Below, in pieces: positions 34,931-46,990 of a DNA stretch of 64,000 nt; positions within the stretch are counted from its first letter, which is position 1; each line of letters starts with the position of its first letter. Origin of the DNA: Mugil cephalus (taxonomy: Eukaryota > Chordata > Actinopteri > Mugiliformes > Mugilidae); contig NC_061790.1 of NCBI RefSeq assembly GCF_022458985.1, forward strand, positions 3,431,897 through 3,495,896. The letters are read 5' to 3'. Made by a program: the position numbers and the translations under genes. The notes under the pieces are model-generated. The model was not told the origin of the DNA. It worked only from the letters and a program-made list of their open reading frames with translations, and ran no database searches.

Positions 34931-37900
34931 AGAAGAATAGAGAAATTATTTGTTTATGGAAATTTACCACTTAATACAAGAGATAACATCAAGGACAGCA
35001 TCATTCATTAATGTCACTCAACTCAAGACCATTTATAGTTTTATTTTCATAGTTTTAGTTTAGTTTTAGTTTCATAAGTGGTTATGGAGAAGAGATATAG
35101 AGGGGACAACTCTGGAACTGAACCTCATATAAATAGTGAGTCCTTCTTTTCTTTTTTACTTTGAGCCTTTTGACAATAAGCAAGACATGGACATACGCAA
35201 ACCAATAACTAATAACTATGAGTTGAATATTAAGATCAGTCTGAAAGAAATCTGTAATCTTAAATTCCTGATTATCATCATACTTACCATTGGTGAGAGG
35301 TTGACTCCAGTTAGGCTAAAAGAAAGAAAAGAAACAAAGAGAAGATGAGTTATAATCATTGATAATCGTGAAACTGCAACATGTGCATCTTTCAGAAGAG
35401 GACGTCAGTGACAGTAACATAATATTCCACACCTACTCCATTCCTATTTTGACAAGGACAGATGTTTGTTCAGTCTGTTGTGTCTAAGATTCGATCTTAT
35501 TAGTTGAAAATGGTGTTAAAATGATTTGATCGAATGGGTTAATATTTATTTGAATGACAAACCTCTATGTTTCGGTCCCTCCTAGTGAAACTTGTCATGA
35601 TGTTTATGGGCAAACATGCTCTATAGAATATTTATTCAGACCAGAGAGAAACAACCAGATCAAGCATTTACATGGTCTTTAGGAGCTATTATTTTCCTGT
35701 TTAACATATCATCAAAGGTTTACACCACTTCTCTAAATCTAAATAAAACCACATTCTGATTGACTATTTTATATGAGGTATTTGTTTTCAGATTATCAGT
35801 GAAAGACTCGTATCCATGTAAACACAGTGACTGATGTGTGTGCAAATCTGACATTAGATCAGTAAATCTCGTGATTACCTCTGAAACAGGAAGAGATTTC
35901 CTGATGTCATACCATGAGATGTCATTGCGGTTACAGTTGAGGAGTTTGTCCTCATGAAACAGAGTGTCCACGGTGAGGAGGACATTTGTGTTCTCCACGT
36001 GTCGCCCACTTTCAGCTACAACATGTTCAGGATCGAAGGTGTGATGCATCACCACCAGGATGATTGGTTTATCTCCTGTAAGCACAGAAACAAGGTGAAA
36101 TTTCAGAGAGCAGATGAGTTAGGTCACTCCATCTGTAGCTCATCCTGCAGGGCTTCTGATCACTTCCAAATTCATCCTTTTTCGTGAATTGTCATGACTC
36201 CACATTTTGTATTTATCACTATATAAGAACCACTGCCTTGTGCACAACCTCACACAGAAGTGGACAGTTAATCTGAGACCAGTATAGCTATATTTCTATA
36301 TACTGTTAATAAATATTACTTCTCTATAATGTAGGGGGCAGTAGAAATCCAGACACTACTAAAGGTACTTGTTACCATAATGTTGATTGACTTGGTCCAT
36401 GGCCTCACTGATGTCTGTTCCAACTCGTGAAGTGATGGGACAGAAAACCAGAAGGTAGTCACAATCTTCAGAAGGCATCACCTCAGTCTGTCCAAGATCT
36501 TTAAGCTTCTGAACAATGGACTGATGAGCTCCATTTGTTCTTCCAGTGCAGTAGACATGAAACTTCCTCAGCACTAAAGGTGAATGAAAATGAATATTTG
36601 AGTCATTATTGAACAGTTCATATCATAGAATAAGATTTAGCTAGCTTCAGCATGAGTAAAGGAGATGCTGTAAACTTGTTAATGTAGTTCAACTTAAATC
36701 TGATTGTTTGTTCACAGTGAAATTTTTAGGGCCTCACAGCGTCAGTGCCTCCTTTTCCTTCCTTTTTTCATCTCTTAACGAGTTGTATATCAAAAAATGC
36801 AGTTTAATCAGGATCAGTGTGCTATTACTTTTCTCGAAAAAATAGTAATTACATCGCGGAAAAAAATTGAAATGAATGGGACAGGCAAAACAAATGACGA
36901 AAAAGAAAAATCAATGGAGTTTTTCAAAGGTGTTCTGCTCAGGCATAAAGTCACCTGGAGACTAGACTGTATTTGAACTTTAAACTGAAGCCACAAGTCT
37001 TGTGTATTGTTGTATTAATCCACGTTTTGATAGGTCATATAGTTTTGCTCAATGACATGATCATTTTTGGAGAAATTTTGAGATTAAAATGGGTGTGTAT
37101 TGCGTGGAATGTTAGGTGATGGTCTGAAACTTTTGTCTTTCCATGCTAGTCCCAGCCACAATTTACACTCAGCACACATGATTTTTTTCCACAGTTGTAG
37201 ACAAACTTGTGCGGTCTCTCGCAATGTGTTCGTCAAAGTAGTGAAACTTAAAGAATTTAAACCGCGAGCCTCTGAGTGCGGTCACTTCTTTCTCTGCTCA
37301 TTATTGACTCTAATGCAAAGATTTTTTTCAGAGAGGCAGAAGGACCCCTGTTTTAAACTCGCACGTGTCTCCAAAATATTAACTATAGGAAGACAAAAAA
37401 CATAGTAAGGCCAAATGTGAGACCAGCACAGAGGAAGAAAATCGTCCGTTTTCTGTCTGTCTCTGCCTAGCGCGCCTCTGTCATCATTGACAACCACCTC
37501 CAGTTGCCATGATAACCTCTGATCTTCAGGCCAGAGCCACAGCTGAGACTATTTCATTAATCAGTGGCTCCTCTGATATCTCTGCTATTAATACTGCTCT
37601 CCCATACATTTATGTTACAACAACACGCACCTCCTCTACCGCACACACAACACAGGTAACTTTGTTATTACAGTTACAGACAGACGCACACAGACACAGA
37701 TAACTTGTGCGATTACAGCTCCTCAATATCAGTGCTCAGTGAAAGATGATCATATGTCTGTCTGATTAGCCCTGATCTTGGGTTTGATTCCCATGTTGCC
37801 AGAGATAGTGACCCACTAGCCCCCCGGTGGACCTTTCAAAATTCCCCCAGAGGAAATTTTGTAGTTTAAGTTTTGTTCCCCTGCCATAAATTCAATAAAT

Positions 37901-38362
37901 ACAAAAACTGAGCCAAAACACAGTCTGTTACTTCTTGTTCAGGTATGTTACCACTCATGAGCAGAAGTCCCAGAAATTATCACAAGTGATTGTACAACAT
38001 TTAAACTGGAGTGCTGTTCAAACAAGTTGCAACCTGAACAACTTTGCTCTGCCCTGTGTGTAAACATTGAATGTGCATTAACTGTTTCAGCAACACTGGT
38101 GCAACAACTGCAACTGTAACATTAATCTATTCCTACTATTATATTGTAAGTCTAACCTTCATCTCCTTTTAGCACCATTTTGGTCTCCACCAGCTCATTG
38201 GCTGCTAAATCCTTAATCCATTAGCTGCTGTGATTAATATAGCTTATTCTCTTTAAACATTGATCATTTCCGTCAAAAACAGCATGTCCGTTTATAAAAA
38301 GAAAGAAAGAAAAAAACCCAGTAAACTGGTTTATTCCCACCTAGTACTTGTTCAGGGGTCAT
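34765..38362 (-). CDS. teleost multicopy membrane-anchored protein, copy D
   Basis: Exons 38362-38341 (start ATG), 36573-36376, 36075-35879, 35315-35288 and 34922-34765. They join to 603 nt, or 200 residues, with no internal stop. The N-terminus is MTPEQVLG. Exon 2 has CTGRTNGAHQSIVQKLKDLG and CDYLLVFCPITSR, and exon 3 has HHTFDPEHVVAESG and VLLTVDTLFHEDKLLNC. The linker exon reads PNWSQPLTN. The final exon encodes a 20-residue membrane segment (IIAALCILCLVIAIIVWAF) and a polar, basic tail. With no signal peptide this would be a C-terminally anchored protein with its domain in the cytosol. Copies D and E are the most recent duplicates. The first intron carries a 1.15-kb insertion. Function unknown. 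Confidence 0.7.
36720..37880. mobile_element. unidentified ~1.15-kb insertion in intron 1 of copy D
   Basis: Alignment with copies B and E breaks at about 36715 and resumes at about 37880. Between these points lies sequence not found elsewhere in the cluster, with different composition and no transposase frame. Its ends include TTTTTAGGGCCTCACAGCGT and CCCCCAGAGGAAATTTTG. No convincing terminal inverted repeat or target duplication was seen. Confidence 0.45.
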
Positions 38363-38668
38363 GGCTCTGAGGAAGGATAAAGAAACAGAGAAACAGAATT
38401 AAACAGAAGTTAGAGATCACAAACTATTTTGCTGCAGCTACCTTGTCTGAAAATGTCTGGATTGTAAAACATAAATAAATAAATACCTTGAGACATATAA
38501 CCTGAATATGACCGAAGCATGGTAGAGGTTCAGCAGTTGACAGCCTAAGAGGGATTGTTTCAAATATTCCAAAGCATTTACTTACGGAACAGTTGATAAC
38601 TTCTTAGTATCTCTCCCGTGCGCTTCTTGTTCAGACTAAGCACTGCATCTCCTCCCTGTTAGTATGAT

Positions 38669-38727
38669 GCTTTCAGTTTTGTTTTTGAGCAACAACGTCA
38701 CTTGCAGCCAACCCCTGCAGGGGAAGT
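38669..38727 (-). promoter_or_regulatory. upstream block of copy D
   Basis: IRF-like CAAAACTGAAAGC on the minus strand (38669-38681; one base differs from the other copies, GTGAAA to CTGAAA) and ACTTCCCCTGCAGGGG at 38712-38727. It lies about 310 bp upstream of the start codon. Confidence 0.45.
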
Positions 38728-38749
38728 GCAGGGTCTGTGTATCATTTGT

Positions 38750-39000
38750 TCATTTGAATTTATTTGAGACCGAAACGGAAAATAAAACAAACTAAAATAG
38801 AACAACAGTTTACTTCAACATTGATTTTTTTTTACATCAAACCACAAACACATTTTGATTTGATTTCATTTTGATTTCGAATATTCAATTTAATGTTTTA
38901 GTGAAATATAAAACATTCCAAAACAACAACAACAAAAAACAAAACAAAAACAAACAAACAAACAAAAACAAAAAAGAACGTCTCTACAGCTATTTTGATT
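38750..39000. repeat. A/C-rich low-complexity stretch
   Basis: Dominated by AAC and AAACA runs (38920-38975). It separates the upstream block of copy D from the 3' flank of copy E and lies close to the duplication breakpoint. Confidence 0.6.
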
Positions 39001-39148
39001 TTGATATTTTGGTTATTGTCATTCTGTGACCTAAGTGCATCAAGAGCCGGACCTCTTGTCACGGCCAGAAGCTAGTGCATGCAGTATGTTACAACCTTCA
39101 ACCTTCAACAGGTTAATATATGAGACAGCAGTCATCTGAATGGCAGCA

Positions 39149-40320
39149 TTATATAGTGGTTATCATCAAGAAAGCACAAAAACATATTGGAATTTATCCA
39201 CTAACCTAATATTTATCCACTACTAACATTTAAATACTAATATCCTCTATTGCTCTGCAGATACAATAGTGTTGATGGAAAGAGATTTCAAAATCATAAG
39301 CAGCTTTCATCACAAGAACACATTAATACCAACTAGAAAATTTCCTCTGGGAAATTTTGAAGGGGCTACGGGAGCTAATCCCGGGGGTACCATCTCGGTC
39401 AACATGGGAATTAGCACACTTTGCTTACATTTAGCACAATTAGCTTATGGTTAGCACAGTTAGCTTACAGTGAGCACAGTTAACCTGCAGTTAGCCCATT
39501 TAACTTTTGTAAGTAACTTTTGTAAAAAAAAATTTGATGTTTTGTTTATTGTCATTCCATAATGCAGAAGTAGAATAAGAGCCGGACCTGTAGTCGCGGC
39601 CAGAAGCTGGTGCATGCAGTGTGATACAACCTTCAACCTTCAACCTTCAAGGACCAAATATACAAGTTAAAATGAGACAGCAGCCATCTGAATGATAGCA
39701 TTACATAGTGGTTATCATCAAGGAAGCACAAAATCATTGTAATATTGGAATTTATCCACTAATTTAATCAGACTCTTAAACTCACTCTAGCTTAGCCTAA
39801 TATTATTCTGAGATCTACCAATTAAATATGATTCCCTATTGTCTGCAGATACAATAGCAAAAGCATAAGCAAACATCACCACTAATACCAAAAATGTGTT
39901 GTTGATTATATATGCAAGATACACCAGGTTTATTTTGTGCCTTCAAATCATCTATTAGATTAGATTCAATTTTGCTGACATTGCTTATAGTACAGGTACA
40001 TACACAACGAAATGCAGTTAGACATACAACCACAAGGAAAAAAAAGAAAAAATAACCCTTTAGCAGGGAACAAGCTATGACTTTTGTGTCAAGTAAATAC
40101 AATGTATAAAGAAAAAACATACATAGAAGTCATATGCATGTTACAATGAATGCACTGGGATGAGGATTTATCCGGCTTCCATCCGGTTTCGTCATGCATA
40201 CCAGAATCATCCTGAGACTTTCTGTGACTTGTTAAAGCCAACACGATGATGACAATTACAAGACACAGAGTGCAGAGTGCTGCAATGACATACTTTCGAT
40301 ATTTTTTCACTCCTAAAATA
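39149..40320. repeat. 3' flank duplication, copy E side
   Basis: Nearly identical counterpart of 33740-34930, offset about 5.4 kb. It contains a degraded patch at about 39770-39850 where many single bases are missing relative to the D side. A related GAGCCGGACCT...CAACCTTCAACC module also precedes it at 39004-39107. Confidence 0.85.
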
Positions 40321-42635
40321 GAGAAGAATAGAGAAATTATTCATTTAAGGAAATTTACTACTTAAACAATACAAGAGGTAACATCAAGGGCAGCATTATT
40401 TGTTCATTAATGTCACTGAACTGAAAGACCATTTATAGTTTATTTCATAGTTTTGGTTGTCAGTTCTGTCATAGTACAAGTAGTGATTCTTTTGCTTCAT
40501 TTTCTTTCTTTTTGGCTTTTTCATAAGTGGTTGTGGAGAAGAGATATAGAGGGGACAACTCTGAAACTGAACCTGCACCAGTACAATGAGGACTTTAACC
40601 TCAGTTCATGGGTGACTTGTGAGGGCCCCCAAGACTCATTTTGTATTAATTTCTCAGCAAGTGCAGACAGGAAGATTACAGAAACCTGCCACTGAAATGA
40701 AAGAACAGTCACAATTTATTTTTATAGTTTTGTCGTCAATCCTGCCAGACTGTAAATAGTGATTCTTTCTTCTTTTCTCTTTTACTTTGAGCCTTTTGAT
40801 AAGAAGCAAGACATGGACATACACAAACCAACAACTAATAACTATGAGTGAAATATTAAGATCAGTCTGAAAGAAATCTGTAACCTTACATTCATAATTA
40901 TTGTCATACTTACCATTGGTGAGAGGTTGACTCCAGTTAGGCTAAAACAAAGAAAAGAAACAAAGAGAAGATGAGTTATTATCATTTATAACAGTGAAAC
41001 TGCAACATGTGCATCTTTCAGAAGACTTCAGTGCAAGAGTAACGTAATATAAGTCTACTTCTGTTTTGACATGGACAGATATTTATTCAGTCTGATGTGA
41101 TGTGATGTGGAAATTATGGAATGGGTTAATGTTTTGTTGTTTAGCTACCTCTATGTTTCAGTCCGTGCTAGTGAAACTTGTCATGATGTTTATGGGCAAA
41201 TATGCTCAGATAGAATGAATTTATTCAGACCAGAGAGAAACAACCAGATCAAGTGTTTACATGGTTATTAGGAGCTATTATTTTCCTATTTAACAGATCA
41301 TCAAAGGTTTACACTACTTGTCTCAATCTAAATAAAATTTATTCTGATCAGGTCACTGTTCTGATTGAGGATGTTATAAGAGGCATTTGTATTCAGATTA
41401 ATGGTGAAACACTAGTGTGCATGTAAACACAGGGACTGATGTATGTGCAAATCTAACATTAGATCAGTAAATCTAATGATTACCTCTGAAGGAGCAAGAG
41501 ACTTCTTGATTTCATCCAATGCAATCTCGTTGCGCTTACAGTTGAGGAGTTTGTCCCCATAAAACAGTGTGTCCACAGTGAGGAGGACATTTGTGTTCTC
41601 CACGTGTCGGCCGCTTTCAGCTACAACATGTTCAGGATCGAAGGTGTGATGCATCACCACCAGGATTATTGGTTTACTTCCTGCAAGTACAGAAATACGA
41701 TGAAACTTCAGAGATGAGATGAGTTAGGTTACCCCATCTGTAGCTCATCATGCAGGACTTCTGATCACCTCGAAATATATCTTTTTTACTGAATTGCCAT
41801 GACTTCACATTTTGTGTTTATCATTACCATAACCATCACGTTGATTGACTTGGTCCATGGCCTCACTGATGTCTGTTCCAACTCGTGAAGTGATGGGACA
41901 GAAAACCAGAAGGTAGTCACAATCTTCAGAAGACATCACCTCAGTCTGTCCAAGATCTTTAACCTTCTGAACAATGTAATGATGAACCGCATTTGTTCTT
42001 CCAGTGCAGTAGACATGAAAGTTCCTCAACACTAAAGATGAATGAAAAGGAATATTAAAGTCATTATTGAGCTGCACATAACATAACTGGTTAAAGAATA
42101 ACATTTAGCAAGGTTCAACATGAGTACAGGAGATGCTGTAAAACTGTTGTTCGTATTGTTCGTATGTTTGTATAAAATGTAATCATAACTTTTGTGCCAC
42201 TGCAAAATGGTTAAAGAATTCACAGAAATAATCACAAGTGACTGTGTAACATTTAAACTGGAGTGCTGTTCAAACAAGTTCAACACATTTGTATCCAGAT
42301 AATATATTGTAAGTGCAATATTCATCTACTTAATAGCTCTGTTTTGCTTTTTAGCTGCTAAATGCTTCCCATCAGCCGTCATGGAGCTGTGAGGAAATGG
42401 AGAGTCACTTCATGATTATCTGGAGGCTCATCTCCACAGGCAACTCACTTCACTATTAAATCATTGATGAGATATAAATACGGACATAAGCAGCTTTTAC
42501 AGATATCTACTGTGATTAATATAGCTTATTCTCTTTAAACATTGATCTTGAAAAAATAACATGTCAGTTTATATATATATATTAAAAAAAAACAGTAAAC
42601 CTATTATTCTCACCTGGTCCTTGTTCTTGGACCGT
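40089..42635 (-). CDS. teleost multicopy membrane-anchored protein, copy E (start codon lost)
   Basis: Exons 42635-42614, 42031-41828, 41680-41484, 40941-40914 and 40312-40089 join to 675 nt, or 224 codons before the stop, without internal stops. The position equivalent to the ATG of A and D is ACG (42635-42633). Exon 2 is two codons longer (QRDGYG). Exon 3 has HHTFDPEHVVAESG. The last exon has a membrane segment (VIAALCTLCLVIVIIVLAL). The TAG that ends copy D is CAG here, adding about 25 residues up to TGA at 40091-40089. It may be silenced, use another start, or be a young pseudogene. The other exons look well preserved. Confidence 0.55.
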
Positions 42636-42874
42636 GTCTCTGAGGAAGGATTAAGAAACAGATAAACATAACTAAACAGGGTTAGAGATTACAAATAGAG
42701 ACATAACACCTGAATATGACCGAGACATGGAAGAGGCTCAGCAGTTCAAAGCCTCATAGGGATTATTTCAAATATTCTGAAGCATTTACTTACAGAATTG
42801 ATTGATAACTCCGTGGTGTCTCTTCCATTTTCTTGCTCGGACTGAGAACTGCAGTTCCTCCCTGTCAGTGAAAT

Positions 42875-42933
42875 GCTTTCACTTTTGCTTTGGAGCAATG
42901 ACATCAGTTACAGCCAACCCCCGTGGGGGAAGT
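42875..42933 (-). promoter_or_regulatory. upstream block of copy E
   Basis: IRF-like CAAAAGTGAAAGC on the minus strand (42875-42887) and ACTTCCCCCACGGGGG at 42918-42933, in the same order and spacing as in copies A and B. Confidence 0.5.
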
Positions 42934-43084
42934 GTAGTTGTAGAGCTCAGAGATCTGCAGAAAGACAAAGAGACTCACCTGTTTCTCCCTGATCATTCTT
43001 CTCCCTGCCAGATTGTTCTAATGTAAACTTTTTGGTGATGTCTCCAGGAAGGCCAGGTTCTTCTCTCTTTTGGTCGGCTGCCTC

Positions 43085-43560
43085 TCTTTGTTGATCTAGA
43101 TTACTGGTTTGAATAACCTTCTCAGGAGTCACTCTCTTGGACATTCAAGTAATTTTTTATTCATTGTCATTCCCAATATTTTTCTGTTACTCAGTTTAGT
43201 TTCTCTTGATTTTTTATGTTAGTTTTGACACAATTTGTGACCCAGTGAACTTTCACTTTTTCCTGACGTATCTATGTTCTTTCCTCATGTCTCTTTGTTC
43301 TTGGTGTTTTCTGGTTTTCAGTTGTACAATCTTCCTCCCTCAGTCTCATTCCTCCTGTTTTCTTCAGGGTCCTTCTTTTTCTTGCTGTGCCGTAAAGAAC
43401 ATGACTCTTAGTGTGTTGTAGTCTTAAAGGTTGCCAAATGTTTTTTGAGGTACTTCAGTGCTAAAACTTTATACAGCATATTGAATCAGACATGTCTTCT
43501 CTTACTTTTTAATTTTTTCTTTCATAAAGTTTCCTTTGATGATGTAATGATATAATATAA
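43085..43560. repeat. duplicated upstream flank of copy E
   Basis: Matches 25197-25600 and 29980-30130 (for example ACCTTCTCAGGAGTCAC-type and CAATCTTCCTCCCTCAGTCTC). It marks the right-hand end of the gene-family array. Confidence 0.6.
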
Positions 43561-43799
43561 CTTTTGGGGTCCTTGGTGTAAAAAAAACATTGAAGACCCC
43601 TGGTCTACACCAAACAGCATCTCTGTAAGAACCACCGACATAGACAGCAGAATCTCGACATTTCACACACTACTCAAAACACTCTCAAAATGGCCCAATT
43701 TGGAGGCAAAGTGAGATAGTAGCTCCAGGGAAGGGAACGACAACAACAGCACCTCAGCTGTCTAACTGCAGCGGAGATGTGCCAAGGCTCCCAAAGAAC

Positions 43800-44700
43800 A
43801 AATATTATGGTACGAGTATCCGGTACGGATCAAGCACTTTTGCCGAGTACAAGTATTATACGAGTAATACGAGTCGATATCTGTGCTCGGATTGAATGAA
43901 AATCCTCATTGGTTATCTGAATGTGTCTGCATTCTGTGATAGGTGCCGTGCTGCACTCTCCCCTACACACATACACAGGTGTTGCTGTGTCCCGCTCTGC
44001 TAACTCTGACACACAACAGCTCTCTGTCTCTCAGGCTCGTGGTCTTTTCCGTTAACGTTTAGAGTTTCTTCAGCTTCAGGTTTTTTTTTACTCTGGTTTG
44101 TACTTACTTATTAACTGGTGGAGTTCTGGTAAATGCGGGTTCTTTCGGATGTGGTGCAGATTAACGTCATTCACGTTGCGTCTCTTTTCTTTTGTGTCTG
44201 ACACTTTATTTTTTAATGAAATACAACAAGAAAGGTAGCAGTGGTATAAATATTACAAATTAAGCCCCACCCCCACCTCTCCACACACACACTCACACAC
44301 CTGGTGTGGATAAAAATAAAATAAAAAGGAACCAAAAAAAATCACACTGATTTAAAAAATTAAATGTTAAAAAAAGATGGTTATGTTGAGTATGAAACTC
44401 TTGTCAATTACATTTTACTTGATAATTGCAACAGCATGTGTTGTATTCATTGTTGCAAAACTTATGTAAATAGTTCGTTTGCCATTGTGATCCAAACCAC
44501 AATTTCTGATCAACCCATATCAATTGCATGCTTAAAATAACATACCGGTTAAAGACCCACCCACAAACAAGACCCCAACCCACTTCGGGTTTAGACCCTG
44601 CCCACTCCGAGTACAGATACAGATACGGATAATTCGTATGGTTAACAGATACAGATACGGATACAGATAATGCTGTACTCACTCATACCTAGTACAAACA
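43800..44700. repeat. possible non-autonomous transposon
   Basis: The left part is rich in GAGTAC/GTACGAGTAT motifs (43810-43875) and the right part in ACAGATACGGATA and GTACTC motifs (44610-44695), flanking a non-coding core. This resembles terminal regions of interspersed fish elements, but I cannot name a family or fix the ends. Confidence 0.3.
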
Positions 44701-44898
44701 CACATATTTACAGCAACCATAAGTGTGGGGTTGTGTATGTTGGTATTAAAAAGAACAAGACAAGGAAAATCTTTCAGACGGTAAATAATTCAGGAACAAT
44801 CTGGGAATCAAAGGGTATGTTAGGTGAGGACAAGAGACATTATTTGTTATGATGTGATTAAACAGAAGGTACAAATTATTTGGAATTTCTAGGCCTAA

Positions 44899-45040
44899 AT
44901 GGCAGCACAGTGGCTCGGGATAGCGCTGATGCTTTTCAGCGATTAGGTCCAGGTTCAAGTCCAGCTCAGGCCTTTTTGGGTGTGTGTTCGCATGGGTTCT
45001 CCAGCTTCCTCCCACCTCCAAAGATGCACCAGTGAAAGGT
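44899..45040 (+). mobile_element. tRNA-derived SINE
   Basis: The head reads GGCAGCACAGTGGCTCGGGA. A B-box-like GGTTCAAGTCC lies at 44952-44962, followed by the body motif GGTTCTCCAGCTTCCTCCCA typical of fish SINEs. Box A is degenerate. No flanking duplication was established. Confidence 0.6.
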
Positions 45041-45325
45041 AATGATGAAACTGTACCGAAAAGCACACGACTGTGAAAGTCCATCAGCGGTTTTTATGGA
45101 TCTGTCATTGGGTTTTGTTTTTTTCCTTGTGTGCACATGCATTCTTAGTGGCTTTTATTGAATGCATGTTTTGTCCAACCTCGGCTGCGGCAGCGCGGCT
45201 CAGACAGAGCCTCTGCTTGTGACTCCTCAAAGAGACACCCCCTGCTGAGGTCATACAAAGGGCCCTTAATCCAGGCACTCTGATTTGCCCGTCGGCACCC
45301 AGACGGGGGAAGGGGATGGGCTAGG

Positions 45326-45990
45326 GCAGGGGTTAGCAACCTTCAACACTCAAAAGGCCATTTGGACCCGTTTCCCACAGAAAAGAACACACTGGGAGTC
45401 ACAAAACCCCTATCTAAAATGAAGATAACACTGCATATATCGTGTTTACCTCTATGCTAGGCCTATGTATAAAAACAGTAGTGTGTTGCATTCATGAAAT
45501 GAAAGAACTGCAACAGAGAAAACATAATTTTGTTTTCACATACGAATACATTTTGAAAAAAAGCAGGTTGAACGTAACACTGCATATATCGTTTTTTTTT
45601 TTTTTTTACCTCTATGCTATGTATAAAAAAAGAAAACTATAGTGTGTTACGTTTATGAAAGAACTGCTACAGAGAAAACAAAATTGGATTTTCCATGGTT
45701 GGCTTACCTGCGCTGGAAAAGTAAAATAGCGGGCTCGACCTCCTGTGTTGCACATCGGCAGTCGTGGCGTATATTGTGAACAACAAAAGTTACAAGATCA
45801 CCATAAATTCAAATTTGGAATTTAAAAAACTAACGAACTAAAATAAAATACATTTGAATTAAGTACTTGATAGCAAGGAGTATATACGCTGCAATGCACT
45901 GTGGGAGTTAAGTGTTTTTTGATGTTAACCATGAGTGTGAGTAGTGTGGCATTCAATCTTGCTTGTTCACTACTGAGTGAGAAGTTGCTG
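45326..45990. mobile_element. hAT-like element, one end, with internal duplication
   Basis: Begins CAGGGGTTAGCAACCTTCAA then CACTCAAAAGGCCATTTGGA, the start typical of a hAT family. Inside, a segment of about 155 bp around ACACTGCATATATCG is repeated (about 45428-45560 and 45580-45690). No matching right end was found, so the element is truncated or its end has decayed. Confidence 0.5.
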
Positions 45991-46684
45991 CTTTTCTCAG
46001 GCAGTTAGCGTGTAAAATTGAACGACTTTGATCAGCATCCTTGCTCCGCACCTCTCGCCACAGAGGGACGAAAGGGAACTTTGCGGATGTTTTAATTAAA
46101 GCTTTTAGAGTATTTTAATCCCGGCTACAGTAGACACTTCAGTGCATTATTTGTTAATCCTTAAGGATTCCCATTTACAGGCAGATTGGAACTTGTCATA
46201 TTCAGTCATATCATCCTGCTGCAGATAATTCGTAAAGAGAGGAAGCCTGAGGTTCCCAAAAGAAAAGGCAATTTTTGCTTTGCACTACACACAAAGATAA
46301 GGGGTGTGGACAGTGGCATGGTATGTTGTGATTCCATCATGCATTCTTTATGAATGTGGGTTGCTACAATTCAACCAGTTATACTTGTTTCAGTGCTTCA
46401 ACTTTGACTAACGATTAAAGCGTTGAGCTCTGAGTCAGTAAGGTGTTTATAGTATGTGTCAATGGATCAGGTTTTAAGGTAAGTGTGTTTAACCCACAGA
46501 CGTCTTTTCCTTTTGAGGACTTAGGGTTAGAATAGGATAGGTTAGTAATAGGATTGTCTTTATTACTTCAGATTTAGGTACTGGTCTTGGAATAACAGTG
46601 GCTCATTTGTTTTAACAGTGACAGTACTGATGTTGCTGAACTGGGAAGCGCTGAGCTATGGCAGCAACTGTTGTAATAAAATAG

Positions 46685-46820
46685 TTATTCAGTAACTATG
46701 CCACCTCAGTTGGACTTTTTACAGTCGTGTGCAATTCAGTACAATTTAATCATTATTCAGTAACTATGCCACCTCAGTTGGACTTTTTACAGTCGTGTGC
46801 AATTCAGTACAATTTAATCA
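46685..46820 (+). repeat. exact 68-bp tandem duplication
   Basis: 46685-46752 and 46753-46820 are identical, each starting TTATTCAGTAACTATGCCAC. No coding frame is involved. Perfect identity indicates a recent event. Confidence 0.95.
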
Positions 46821-46835
46821 TTAACTTTCAGTGGT

Positions 46836-46990
46836 GTGGGGGTGGTATTTAGCTCACTGAGTAGAGCACCCGCCCCACATGTTGAGGCCCTTTCCTGTGT
46901 GTCATTCTCCCCTCTCTGCCTCCCATTTCTTGTCTGTCTTCACTGTGCTTTCCACTGAAGGCTAAACCCCCTACTAAGGTACACATTCTG
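46836..46990 (+). mobile_element. truncated tRNA-derived SINE
   Basis: TTAGCTCACTGAGTAGAGCA resembles a tRNA A-box region, and CCTTTCCTGTGTGTCATTCT with CTCTGCCTCCCATTTCTTGT match the body of a common fish SINE. The B-box segment between them is missing. Confidence 0.55.
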
